From the NCBI GenBank assembly GCA_004293905.1, contig RDZE01000022.1, positions 1 to 64,000 of the forward strand: a stretch of DNA of 64,000 bases. The letters are read 5' to 3'. Position 1 is the first letter of the stretch. Each line of letters starts with the position of its first letter. Source of the DNA: Cytophagales bacterium. Lineage in GTDB: Bacteria; Bacteroidota; Bacteroidia; Cytophagales; Microscillaceae. Shown here in pieces: positions 27,423 through 35,540 of this stretch. The notes beneath the pieces were generated by a model. The model was given only the letters and a program-made list of their open reading frames with translations, made no database searches and had not been told where the DNA came from. The position numbers and the translations under genes are program-made.

Positions 27423-28436
27423 ATGAAAGAACAGAAAAAATTAGCTGTAGCATTACAAGGCGGCGGCTCGCACGGCGCATTTACTTGGGGTGTGATAGAC
27501 CGCTTATTAGAAGATGAAAGATTGCATTTGGAAGGCTTTTGCGGTACAAGTGCAGGCGCGATGAACGCTGTTGTATTGGCTTATGGTATGCACTCAGGGG
27601 GTCGTATGCGTGCCAAAGAATTATTGGAAAAATTTTGGCGTGAGGTGGCTTCTTATATTCATACCTCCCCTTTGCAACCTTCTTTGTACGATATTCTTTT
27701 CGGAAATGGCAATATGGATTATTCGCCGGGCTATCTGATGAGTGAAATGATGGCTTTGTTTACTTCTCCTTATCAATCTCCTATCGATATCAACCCGCTA
27801 AGAGATATTCTATTGAAATTTGTAGATTTTGACAGCTTAAAACAATGCAAAATAGTAAAAGTATTTGTTTGCGCTACCAATGTCAGAAAAGGAAAAGCAA
27901 AAGTATTTCCTACACATGAAATTAGTGTGGAGGCAGTTTTGGCTTCAGCTAATCTACCCTTCCTTTACAAAGCCGTAACTATAGATGGAGAAGATTATTG
28001 GGACGGGGGCTATATGGGTAACCCTCCTATTTTTCCGCTCATCGATGGTACTGATTGTAGTGATATACTCATTGTTCAAATCAATCCTATCAACATTCCT
28101 GAAACGCCTAAAAATGCCAACGAAATCAGAGACCGTGTCAATGAATTAAGTTTTAACTCAAGTCTTATGTTAGAGATGCGAAAAATTGATTTTATCGATA
28201 GATTGTTAGACAAAGGAATAGATTTAGGCGATAAGTTCAGAAAGATTTATGTGCATAATATTAACCCTGAAAAGCATATACACCATTATAATGTATCGAG
28301 CAAACTCAATATTACTTGGAGCTTTTTAAGCCATTTGCACCAATTAGGCAGGCAATATGCCGAAGAGTGGATTGAGCAGCATTTCGATAAATTGGGTAAA
28401 AAACACTCTACCAACATAAGAGAAGTATTTATGTAA
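27423..28436 (+). CDS. Patatin-like phospholipase
   Basis: The 337-residue soluble protein has the patatin Ser-Asp dyad: oxyanion loop LQGGGSHGAF at 11-20, nucleophile Ser43 in GTSAG, and Asp194 in DGGYMGN. These enzymes hydrolyse acyl esters of phospholipids. There is no signal peptide or TM, so it is cytosolic, acting on the inner-membrane face or an unknown acyl ester. The C-terminal 80 residues (after 250) are helical and of unknown role. It lies between the FAH-family gene and the SLC13 carrier with short gaps, so it is probably co-transcribed. Confidence 0.9.
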   Translation: MKEQKKLAVALQGGGSHGAFTWGVIDRLLEDERLHLEGFCGTSAGAMNAVVLAYGMHSGGRMRAKELLEKFWREVASYIHTSPLQPSLYDILFGNGNMDYSPGYLMSEMMALFTSPYQSPIDINPLRDILLKFVDFDSLKQCKIVKVFVCATNVRKGKAKVFPTHEISVEAVLASANLPFLYKAVTIDGEDYWDGGYMGNPPIFPLIDGTDCSDILIVQINPINIPETPKNANEIRDRVNELSFNSSLMLEMRKIDFIDRLLDKGIDLGDKFRKIYVHNINPEKHIHHYNVSSKLNITWSFLSHLHQLGRQYAEEWIEQHFDKLGKKHSTNIREVFM

Positions 28437-28453
28437 TTTTTGCGTATTAATGT

Positions 28454-29890
28454 ATGAACTCAAAACAAATTCTGACGCTTTTAGCTCCTGCTCTTTTCAT
28501 CATAATATTGTTATTGCCCGATGCCTTTTTTGCCAACCCCGAAGCAAAAATAGTATTGGCAGTAGCCGCTTGGATGATTATTTGGTGGGTATCTGAATCG
28601 GTAGAATTGCCCATTACTGCCCTCTTGCCCATTATATTGTTTCCGCTGCTTGGTGTTAGTAAAATAGAAGAAGTAACCAAACCCTATAGCGACCCCATCA
28701 TTTATCTTTTCATGGGCGGTTTTGTGATTGCTTTGGCATTAGAAAAGTGGAATTTACACCTGCGAATTGCACTGAATATTGTCAGGGTGATTGGTACACA
28801 TGCCGATGGTATCATTTTAGGATTTATGCTTGCTACGGGCTTTTTGAGCATGTGGATTAGTAACACAGCTACTACGGTAATGATGCTTCCTATTGCGCAG
28901 TCAGTAGTAAAATTGATGTTGCAAAATAAAACAACTCTTAGTAAAGGAGAAGCAAATTTTGCTCTTTGTATGATGTTGGGTGTAGCCTATGCCGCTAATA
29001 TAGGAGGCATAGGTACATTAGTAGGTACGCCCCCCAATGTAGTAATGGCAGGTTTTTTATCTAAAACTTACCAATTCGAAATCGGCTTTGGGCGTTGGAT
29101 GGCTATAGGATTTCCTTTTGCTACAGTACTTTTATTAGTTTCTTTTCTATTGATGGTAAAAGTTTTTTATCCCAATGGTTTAGGAAAATTTACCCACTCA
29201 AGCGAGTTAATAGACGGAGAATTACAAAAATTAGGGAAAATGCAAAAAGCAGAAATTTTAACCCTCGTCATTTTCGTAACTACCGCATTATTATGGATTT
29301 TGCGCGAGTATTTACAACAATTTTTACCTTCTTCTATCAAGTTGCACGATGCTACAATTGCCATGTTAGCTACGATTGCTTTTTTCTTAACACCCACAGG
29401 GTTGGGTAAAAATAAGTTCCTTCTGCATTGGTCTGATACACAGAAACTCCCTTGGGGTATTTTATTGCTATTTGGCGGAGGCATGTCGTTGGCAGAAGCC
29501 TTGTCTAAGACAGGTATTACACAAATTATTGGTATTCAAGCAGCACAGTGGGGTTTGGGCAATCCTACTTTGGTAATAGCAGTGCTGAGTCTTGTGGCTT
29601 TGTTTCTTACTGAAATAATGAGCAATGTGGCTTTGGTTACTGTTTTTATGCCTGTGGTAAGCGGCATAGCTATAGGAATGGGCATTGAACCCGTTTATCT
29701 GTGCTTACCAATCACTATAGCTGCCAGTTGTGCTTTTATGCTTCCAATGGGCACCCCTCCCAATGCAATCGTTTTTGCGAGTGGCTATATCAAAGTTTCG
29801 CAAATGGTAAAAGTAGGCTTTTGGCTTAACATAATTTCAATTATAATATTGATGTTATTGGTGAAATTGCTAATGCCTTATCTATTTTAG
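28454..29890 (+). CDS. SLC13/DASS sodium-coupled anion (dicarboxylate) transporter
   Basis: The 478-residue inner-membrane carrier has about 12-13 TM segments. The sodium- and carboxylate-binding hairpin motif WISNTATTVMMLP is present, and the matching second half has EIMSNVALVTVF (SNV in place of SNT) with PMGTPPNAIVFASG close to the C-terminus, as in VcINDY. It probably imports succinate-like dicarboxylates or sulfate-type anions. It is last in a three-gene run with the FAH-family and patatin genes. The 3' end overlaps the convergent oxidoreductase gene by 9 bases. Confidence 0.88.
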   Translation: MNSKQILTLLAPALFIIILLLPDAFFANPEAKIVLAVAAWMIIWWVSESVELPITALLPIILFPLLGVSKIEEVTKPYSDPIIYLFMGGFVIALALEKWNLHLRIALNIVRVIGTHADGIILGFMLATGFLSMWISNTATTVMMLPIAQSVVKLMLQNKTTLSKGEANFALCMMLGVAYAANIGGIGTLVGTPPNVVMAGFLSKTYQFEIGFGRWMAIGFPFATVLLLVSFLLMVKVFYPNGLGKFTHSSELIDGELQKLGKMQKAEILTLVIFVTTALLWILREYLQQFLPSSIKLHDATIAMLATIAFFLTPTGLGKNKFLLHWSDTQKLPWGILLLFGGGMSLAEALSKTGITQIIGIQAAQWGLGNPTLVIAVLSLVALFLTEIMSNVALVTVFMPVVSGIAIGMGIEPVYLCLPITIAASCAFMLPMGTPPNAIVFASGYIKVSQMVKVGFWLNIISIIILMLLVKLLMPYLF

Positions 29891-31381
29891 CCAATCTCGC
29901 TTTAATTTTTCAAATGCAATCATACCGCTCAGTACCACGCCCGGTATTCCTTGCCCTGGGTAAGTACTATCTCCACATAAGTAGGCTTTGTGGTTATCTA
30001 ACCGTGCCTCTATCATTTGCCAAGGTTTTATACGCATCATTTGGGGGTATCCTCCTACAAAACCATATTCGCGCGCTGTCCATTTTTGCCAAGATTGTTG
30101 CGTAGATGAGTGATAATACACTATGTCTTTTCTTTTGATGATGTTTTTTTGGTCTAAAAGCATCAATATATTTTCTTCTATCTCTTTTTTATCTCCGATG
30201 ATACAGTTAGCAGGGTCTGCTATATGCGTACTCACAGAAGCAACACGACCTTCGGGATTGTCGCTTCGGGTTTTGTCTTCGGGGTGGCTGAGGCTTATAA
30301 ATATACTTTTTGAGTTCAAATAGGGCAAAGGTTCGGGTAAGTGTATTTGATGATGAATGCAGGAATGATGATAGAGTTGATTGATTTCGGAAGGGACAAA
30401 ACCTATACCCAGCTGAAAAGCACTATTCAGTTGAACAGAGGAATAAAGTTTTTTCTTGTATTTTTTGGTAAATTTACCTTCATAGATTTGAAGCGCATTG
30501 TTAATTGGGATTCCAAATATGATAAACTCCGAACGAAAATTACCCTTATTGGTATTTACTAAGTAGCCTTGCTCGGTTTTAATGATTTTTTGTGCTTCTG
30601 TTCTCAGAAAAACTTTCCCTTGATGGTTTTCTACATATTCTAACAGTGGTTGCACCAAGTTAATAAGCCCTCCCTCAACATAATAATTATTATAGTTAGT
30701 ATAACAAATAGCTGTTGCACCAAAAAGTACATTTACCTCCTCTATTGTATTTTGTGCGGTGATGAGTAACTGTTCATTGATATACTCTACAAAAAGGGTA
30801 TTTTCTAATAAGTCAAACTTTTCGAGTAGCCATTTCATCGAGAAGAAAGTATAGGGCACATGCTTTACTTGGGTTATATTGGCATTTTTAATACAATTCC
30901 AAAGGTCTGGCCAATTTTTGGGTGGGAAAGTGAGTTGTTGAGAAGAGGTTTCCCAAACGAAATTGCTTATTTGAAAACAATAATTCCAAAAAGCTCTTTG
31001 ATTTTTGACTCCAAAAACGCGTTCTGCTTCCTGAATCCACTCTTCTAATGATTGCTTTTTTTTGATGATTGTGCCATCTTTGAGCATTACTGTCATGGGC
31101 AATGTCAGGGGACGCAGCGGGAAATGGAGATCGAGGAGGTTCAGTTTTTCGCAAAGCTGAAAAATAGGCATAGGATTGTCAAATCCTACTAAGGTAGTAG
31201 CACCTGCTTCGAAGGTGAAGCCTTTGCGCCAATAGGCACTTGTACAGCCTCCGGGTAGGTAGTTTTGTTCTAATATGGCTACTTTTTTACCTGCTTTACT
31301 GAGCAGCGTAGCCGTAGAAAGTGCTCCCATTCCTGAGCCTATCACAATGGCGTCGTAGTGATTGCTTTTTTGACTATTCAT
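29882..31381 (-). CDS. NAD(P)/FAD-dependent oxidoreductase, phytoene-desaturase/CrtISO-like
   Basis: From ATG 31381 (499 residues) the protein has an N-terminal FAD-binding GSGMGALSTATLLSKAGKKV dinucleotide motif, the Glu at the strand end (AILEQN), and LPGGCTSAYWRKGFTFEAGA. The C-terminus has AYLCGDSTYPGQGIPGVVLSG, the usual FAD-contacting motif. It belongs to the carotenoid isomerase/phytoene desaturase-like amine-oxidase superfamily. The substrate could be a carotenoid or a saturated polyprenoid. Neighbouring genes give no carotenoid context. The first ATG, 6 codons earlier, is less likely. The small membrane protein gene upstream ends 35 bases before it. Confidence 0.82.
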   Translation of the reverse strand: MNSQKSNHYDAIVIGSGMGALSTATLLSKAGKKVAILEQNYLPGGCTSAYWRKGFTFEAGATTLVGFDNPMPIFQLCEKLNLLDLHFPLRPLTLPMTVMLKDGTIIKKKQSLEEWIQEAERVFGVKNQRAFWNYCFQISNFVWETSSQQLTFPPKNWPDLWNCIKNANITQVKHVPYTFFSMKWLLEKFDLLENTLFVEYINEQLLITAQNTIEEVNVLFGATAICYTNYNNYYVEGGLINLVQPLLEYVENHQGKVFLRTEAQKIIKTEQGYLVNTNKGNFRSEFIIFGIPINNALQIYEGKFTKKYKKKLYSSVQLNSAFQLGIGFVPSEINQLYHHSCIHHQIHLPEPLPYLNSKSIFISLSHPEDKTRSDNPEGRVASVSTHIADPANCIIGDKKEIEENILMLLDQKNIIKRKDIVYYHSSTQQSWQKWTAREYGFVGGYPQMMRIKPWQMIEARLDNHKAYLCGDSTYPGQGIPGVVLSGMIAFEKLKRDWLK

Positions 31382-31416
31382 ATTAAAGTAAAAAAGCAAT
31401 TGTAGTAAAAAAATGT

Positions 31417-31596
31417 TTAGCGTCTGCGGCGGCTTGCTTGCAGATTGCTAATTGTTTCGCGCACTTCCCCTATCTTTTCACCTGTTTTTTTAACTACTGA
31501 GGAGGTTTTTTTAACCGTAGAGGGCACATGAGGCATCATAAAGAGTAGTATTACGATAATCCCCATGACGAAGAAGAAATTCATGAATAAGGTCAT
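31417..31596 (-). CDS. 59-residue single-TM membrane protein
   Basis: The frame begins MTLFMNFFFVMGIIVILLFM, giving one TM near the N-terminus, and is followed by a basic and Ser/Thr-rich tail with a repeated TVKKTSSVVKKTGEKIGEV pattern ending in RRRR. It is uninterrupted from ATG 31596 to the stop at 31417-31419, sits between two same-strand genes (oxidoreductase and SiaB-like kinase), and has the composition of a true small membrane protein. The tail may form an amphipathic helix at the inner face. The function is unknown. Confidence 0.6.
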   Translation of the reverse strand: MTLFMNFFFVMGIIVILLFMMPHVPSTVKKTSSVVKKTGEKIGEVRETISNLQASRRRR

Positions 31597-31653
31597 TTTT
31601 GTATAAATTTTGGGTGTCGAATTTTTTTTCTATTTATACTAAAATCTGAATCA

Positions 31654-31693
31654 GAATGTTTAGTTTGGAGTGCAAAAATGCACAAAAACATTC
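31654..31693. other. Two-tier hairpin upstream of the small membrane protein
   Basis: An outer 8-base stem (31654-31661 with 31686-31693) and an inner GTGCA/TGCAC stem (31670-31674 with 31679-31683) lie in the gap between the SiaB-like and 59-residue genes. It is not followed by an obvious T run on the minus strand. It could be a processing site, a leader structure or a weak terminator. Confidence 0.3.
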
Positions 31694-31742
31694 ACATGAA
31701 TTGCATCTTTTTGGGCTAAAAACTTACATGTTGTTTGTTTTC

Positions 31743-32309
31743 CTAAAAACTATTGAGTTGCACGGTTACATGAAGGCACATAAATACCAATTCTTTGTCT
31801 TTGGTTTCTTTGATTTCTACAACTATTGGACTTTCTGACTTGCGCATCATGTCTATCAAGCCTATGTTGCCACCGCTTTTGCCTTGGTCGTGCGGTTTTT
31901 GGCGTTCTTGTTTATAAAAGGCTTTGAGTTCTTCTCTGCCCAAAGTATTGAGGTATTCACACTTTTGTTTTATTTTATCAGCGGCTTGCCTTTCTGCTCT
32001 ATTTCCAGAGATAATGGTGAAAGAATTTTCATCGCGTTTTACTAAGATGATTCCCATGCCAATGTCTTTGTTTTCAACAGATGAGAAGTATCTTTCTTGT
32101 GAGTGTAATAAGATATTTTGTGCTAACTCTATAAATATAGAAAAAAGTCTTCTTCTGATGGTTTCCGAACTGTCCTGAGATTTACTCTGTAGTGTTACTC
32201 CTAAATCAACTAATATGCCTTGTGAAACTGCGCCATTGTATGCCATGATGATGCCGTCTTGTCGCATACGTTCGTAGTAAAAAATAGGGTCAATTAACAG
32301 TTCGTTCAT
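31743..32309 (-). CDS. SiaB-family protein kinase
   Basis: The 188-residue protein matches the SiaB family (GHKL-like kinase that phosphorylates SiaC). The ATP-binding N box is ELAQNILLHSQ (Glu61, Asn65, His69), followed by a strand with MGIILV and by the G-box KSGGNIGLIDMM (residues 144-155). In Pseudomonas it sits in siaABCD with its substrate and a phosphatase. Here no SiaA or SiaD is adjacent, and two SiaC-type genes lie at 2968-3330 and 41876-42271. A TAGATTTG -7 candidate is at 32354-32347 of the minus strand. Confidence 0.8.
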   Translation of the reverse strand: MNELLIDPIFYYERMRQDGIIMAYNGAVSQGILVDLGVTLQSKSQDSSETIRRRLFSIFIELAQNILLHSQERYFSSVENKDIGMGIILVKRDENSFTIISGNRAERQAADKIKQKCEYLNTLGREELKAFYKQERQKPHDQGKSGGNIGLIDMMRKSESPIVVEIKETKDKELVFMCLHVTVQLNSF

Positions 32310-32392
32310 AGTTATTCGGTATAGAGTGAATTTAAAGGCTATACAGCAAATCTAAGGCTAAACTTTTTAAAAATAAAAAAATGAGGGAAAAA

Positions 32393-33487
32393 TTATCTAA
32401 TTTTTAGTCTTTGTCCCACTTTTAGTTTTGTATAAACATCTATTTGGTTCATTTCAGCTAAGGTATTTATGGGAATACCATATTTTTGACTAATAGATTG
32501 TAAGGTTTCTCCCATCATTACTTGGTGATAGATGTTAGAACGGACTTGATTGCCCAAATGACTGAAATGTTGGGGGAGTAAAATGAAATATTGGGATTTT
32601 ATTTGGGGGCTTTTGGGGTTAGAAAAATCAAAAATAAGGGCAGGGTCTATAGGGTGTCCTTCGTAGCGTACTTCTAAATGCAAGTGAGGACCGGTGCTCC
32701 AGCCTGTACTTCCGCCTAATCCAATGAGTTGCCCTGCTTTAACAGGTTGTTGTACTTCTACTTTTCGCATGCTCATGTGCCCATAAAGTGTTTCTAATCC
32801 GTTAGGGTGTCTGATGACTACGTAGTTTCCATACCCATTTTCATAAGTAGAGATACGCACTATACCATCAAAAGTAGCGTAGATAGGTTGCCCCATTTGT
32901 AAATTAAGGTCTAATCCGGGGTGAAATCTTCCCCATCGGGGTCCGAATAAAGAAGTGATTAGGGTAGTTTCGAGAGGTGCTGCCCAAAGTAGTCCCTTGT
33001 TAGGGTTATATAATTCTATATTGACTACTTCGTTGAATTGTGCGGCGTTGGTACGGTATGGGTTTATATTATTTATATCCCATATTGCATAGTGTTCATA
33101 AGCTTTTACCCAAGTGCTGTCTTCGCCTATTCTTAATTCTTCTGAAACGCTTACTATCTGTGATTCGCCTACTTCTACACTTAGGTCTTCGTATTCGCTA
33201 ACGATGGATCTTTGGCTTTGGAAAAGGTTAAAACTTACGTCTTTTCTATCTGACTGAATATTGTTAGTGTCATTTTCTTGGACAGTAAGGTTACCGTTGT
33301 TGTTGTTTTGGGTTTGAGCTTTCAGGGAGTCTGCTTTTTGTAGAGAATCTTTTGTTCCGGCAGATGTGAGATTTTCTTTGGGGTCGATAATTTTATTTTC
33401 ATTTACATTGAAAGGTGGTTGTGCGTATGCATATTCCAAACAACTGATAATTAAAACTATAGCCAAAAAAACTACTTTTCCCCACAT
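32393..33487 (-). CDS. Secreted M23 metallopeptidase with C-terminal LysM
   Basis: The 364-residue product has a signal peptide (cleavage near AYAQ-PP), a low-complexity, Asn/Gln/Ser-rich spacer to about residue 110, then an M23 (lysostaphin-like) Zn endopeptidase domain (about 165-275): RFHPGLDLNLQ supplies His and Asp, and GPHLHLEV supplies the His-x-His. The last 45 residues (VMMGETLQSISQKYG, KVGQRLKIR) are a LysM, which binds peptidoglycan. It should cut peptide crosslinks in the cell wall in growth or division, or act as an EnvC/NlpD-type activator. It is downstream of trxB, 47 bases away. Confidence 0.93.
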   Translation of the reverse strand: MWGKVVFLAIVLIISCLEYAYAQPPFNVNENKIIDPKENLTSAGTKDSLQKADSLKAQTQNNNNGNLTVQENDTNNIQSDRKDVSFNLFQSQRSIVSEYEDLSVEVGESQIVSVSEELRIGEDSTWVKAYEHYAIWDINNINPYRTNAAQFNEVVNIELYNPNKGLLWAAPLETTLITSLFGPRWGRFHPGLDLNLQMGQPIYATFDGIVRISTYENGYGNYVVIRHPNGLETLYGHMSMRKVEVQQPVKAGQLIGLGGSTGWSTGPHLHLEVRYEGHPIDPALIFDFSNPKSPQIKSQYFILLPQHFSHLGNQVRSNIYHQVMMGETLQSISQKYGIPINTLAEMNQIDVYTKLKVGQRLKIR

Positions 33488-33534
33488 TACATTTTCTTAT
33501 TTTAGTTAGATGATCCTCATGTAGTACTACTCAT

Positions 33535-34485
33535 TTATGCTTGTTCCATTACTTCTTTTGCTGCCAAATATCTTTCGGCATCTAAGGCAGCCATACACCC
33601 TGAGGCGGCTGCAGTAACTGCTTGGCGGTAAGTATGGTCTTGCACGTCTCCACAGGCAAAAACACCTTCAATGTTTGTGCGTGTAGTACCTTTTTCGGTG
33701 ATAATATAACCTTGTTCGTCTGTGGCGATATAGGGTGTAAAGATATTTGTATTAGGTTGGTGTCCTATAGCTACAAAAAAGCCGTTAGCATTGATGTCTT
33801 GGGTAGCATTGGTTTCTGTATTTTTTATTCTTACGCCTATTACTTCTTCTTCTCCTAATACTTCTTCTACAACAGTATTCCAAAGTATTTCTATGTTTGA
33901 AGCGTTTTTAACGCGCGCTTGCATGATTTTGGAGGCACGCATTTCGTTTTTACGCACCAATAAATATACTTTGTTACATATTTTAGATAGGTAAGAAGCT
34001 TCTTCGGCAGCCGAGTCTCCCCCTCCTACTACTACTACATCTTGCCCACGATAAAAGAAACCATCGCAAACGGCACAAGAAGATACGCCTTTGGCTTGGA
34101 GTTTTTTCTCAGAAGGTAATCCTAACCATTTGGCGGAAGCACCTGTTGAGATAATAATAGAGTCGGCGTGAATTTCTTTTTCATCATCAACCCATACTTT
34201 TAAATCATTGGGATTAGAAAAATCTACTTTAGTAACCATTCCCAGCCTAATGTCAGTACCAAATCGGGCGGCTTGTTCTTGAAGTTCTGCCATCATTTGT
34301 TGCCCCATTACGCCATTGGGGTATCCGGGAAAGTTTTCTACTTCACCAGTGAGCATAAGCTGCCCTCCGGGTTCGAGTCCTTGGTAGAGAATTGGTTGTA
34401 ATCCTGCTCGGGAGGCATAGATAGCGGCTGTATATCCTGCGGGTCCTGCTCCGATAATCAAACAATGTGTTTTTTCTGCTTCCAT
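33535..34485 (-). CDS. trxB: Thioredoxin reductase
   Basis: The 316-residue flavoprotein passes electrons from NADPH through FAD and a CAVC disulfide (Cys137, Cys140) to thioredoxin. The FAD site is IIGAGPAGYTA near residue 10, the NADP site VVVGGGDSAAEEA, and the C-terminal FAD motif GVFACGDVQDHTYRQ. The length is the bacterial low-Mr norm. The promoter at 34511-34541 overlaps the terminator of the sigma-factor gene that precedes it on the same strand. Confidence 0.96.
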   Translation of the reverse strand: MEAEKTHCLIIGAGPAGYTAAIYASRAGLQPILYQGLEPGGQLMLTGEVENFPGYPNGVMGQQMMAELQEQAARFGTDIRLGMVTKVDFSNPNDLKVWVDDEKEIHADSIIISTGASAKWLGLPSEKKLQAKGVSSCAVCDGFFYRGQDVVVVGGGDSAAEEASYLSKICNKVYLLVRKNEMRASKIMQARVKNASNIEILWNTVVEEVLGEEEVIGVRIKNTETNATQDINANGFFVAIGHQPNTNIFTPYIATDEQGYIITEKGTTRTNIEGVFACGDVQDHTYRQAVTAAASGCMAALDAERYLAAKEVMEQA

Positions 34486-34510
34486 GGTATAGTTTTCTAT
34501 TTTTGATTTG

Positions 34511-34541
34511 CAAAGGTAGTAAATAAAAAGTTCTTATTCAA
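34511..34541 (-). promoter_or_regulatory. trxB promoter
   Basis: On the minus strand TTG (34541-34539) is followed after 20 bases by TACCTTTG (34518-34511), 26 bases before the ATG at 34485. The -33 TTG lies in the left arm of the sigma-factor terminator. Confidence 0.65.
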
Positions 34542-34571
34542 GCATTAAGTAGTTTAATGCTTGAATAAGAA
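34531..34571 (-). terminator. Terminator of the primary sigma factor gene
   Basis: An 18-base perfect stem (34531-34548 with 34554-34571) has a 5-base loop and a T-rich tail on the minus strand (ACTTTTTATTT). It overlaps the -33 element of trxB. Confidence 0.9.
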
Positions 34572-34582
34572 CTCAAAGACGA

Positions 34583-35446
34583 TTAACCCAAATAAGGTTT
34601 TAGGGCTTTGCTACGAGAGGTATGTCTGAGCCTTCTGATGGCTTTTTCTTTGATTTGTCTTACTCTTTCACGTGTTAGATTGAATTTTTCTCCAATTTCT
34701 TCTAATGTGAGTGCGCTTTGCCCATTGAGTCCGAAATAGTAGCTTACTACATCGGCTTCGCGTGGGGTAAGTGTGGAAAGAGCCCTTTGTACTTCTTTTC
34801 TCAAAGACTCATCGATGAGTGAGGAGTCTGGCGTTTCTTCGCTGTCATTTTCGAGTACATCTAAGAGGCTATTTTCCTCGCCTTGTACGAAGGGCGCGTC
34901 TACTGAGACGTGTCTTCCTGATATTTTGAGTGTATCGATTACTTCTGAGGTAGTTACGTCTAAGACTTCTGCTAATTCATCGGCAGAGGGTTCTCTTTCG
35001 TATTTTTGCTCGAGTTCGGAGAATGTTTTGGAAATTTTATTGAGAGAGCCTACTCTGTTGAGAGGGAGTCTTACAATTCTTGATTGCTCGGCTAAGGCTT
35101 GTAGGATAGATTGACGTATCCACCATACGGCATAAGAGATGAATTTGAAACCTCTTGTTTCGTCAAATCTTTGTGCAGCCTTGATAAGCCCTAAGTTACC
35201 CTCATTAATCAAATCTCCTAATGAAAGTCCTTGGTTTTGGTATTGTTTGGCTACTGAAACTACGAAGCGTAGGTTGGCTTTTGTGAGTTTTTCGAGGGCA
35301 ACTTGGTCGCCTTCGCGTATTCTTTTGGCTAATTCTACTTCTTCATCAGGTGTGAGTAGGTCTACCTTACCTATTTCTTGTAGGTATTTGTCTAAGGATT
35401 GACTTTCACGGTTGGTGATTTGTTTGCTAATCTTGAGTTGTCTCAT
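34583..35446 (-). CDS. rpoD: RNA polymerase primary sigma factor (short RpoD/SigA type)
   Basis: The 287-residue protein has regions 1.2 to 4.2 but no acidic region 1.1, as is usual for the Bacteroidota housekeeping sigma. Visible are region 1.2 ([20 protein letters not shown]), 2.3-2.4 ([20 protein letters not shown]), 3.0-3.1 and 4.2 ([20 protein letters not shown]). It should recognise the TTG-N20-TAnnTTTG promoters seen in this window. It is monocistronic with its own hairpin. Confidence 0.96.
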   Translation of the reverse strand: MRQLKISKQITNRESQSLDKYLQEIGKVDLLTPDEEVELAKRIREGDQVALEKLTKANLRFVVSVAKQYQNQGLSLGDLINEGNLGLIKAAQRFDETRGFKFISYAVWWIRQSILQALAEQSRIVRLPLNRVGSLNKISKTFSELEQKYEREPSADELAEVLDVTTSEVIDTLKISGRHVSVDAPFVQGEENSLLDVLENDSEETPDSSLIDESLRKEVQRALSTLTPREADVVSYYFGLNGQSALTLEEIGEKFNLTRERVRQIKEKAIRRLRHTSRSKALKPYLG

Positions 35447-35540
35447 GTGTATATACTATTCTTATCGTAACATTTAGTTGAACAACGAATAAAACAATTA
35501 AATGGTTATAAAAGTTCTTTATTTTTTCTTTCTTTCCCCA

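Noticed and set aside
31656-31838. 60-codon plus-strand frame in the gap before the SiaB-like gene
   Set aside because: It overlaps the end of the kinase gene in antisense and contains a hairpin; nothing suggests translation.
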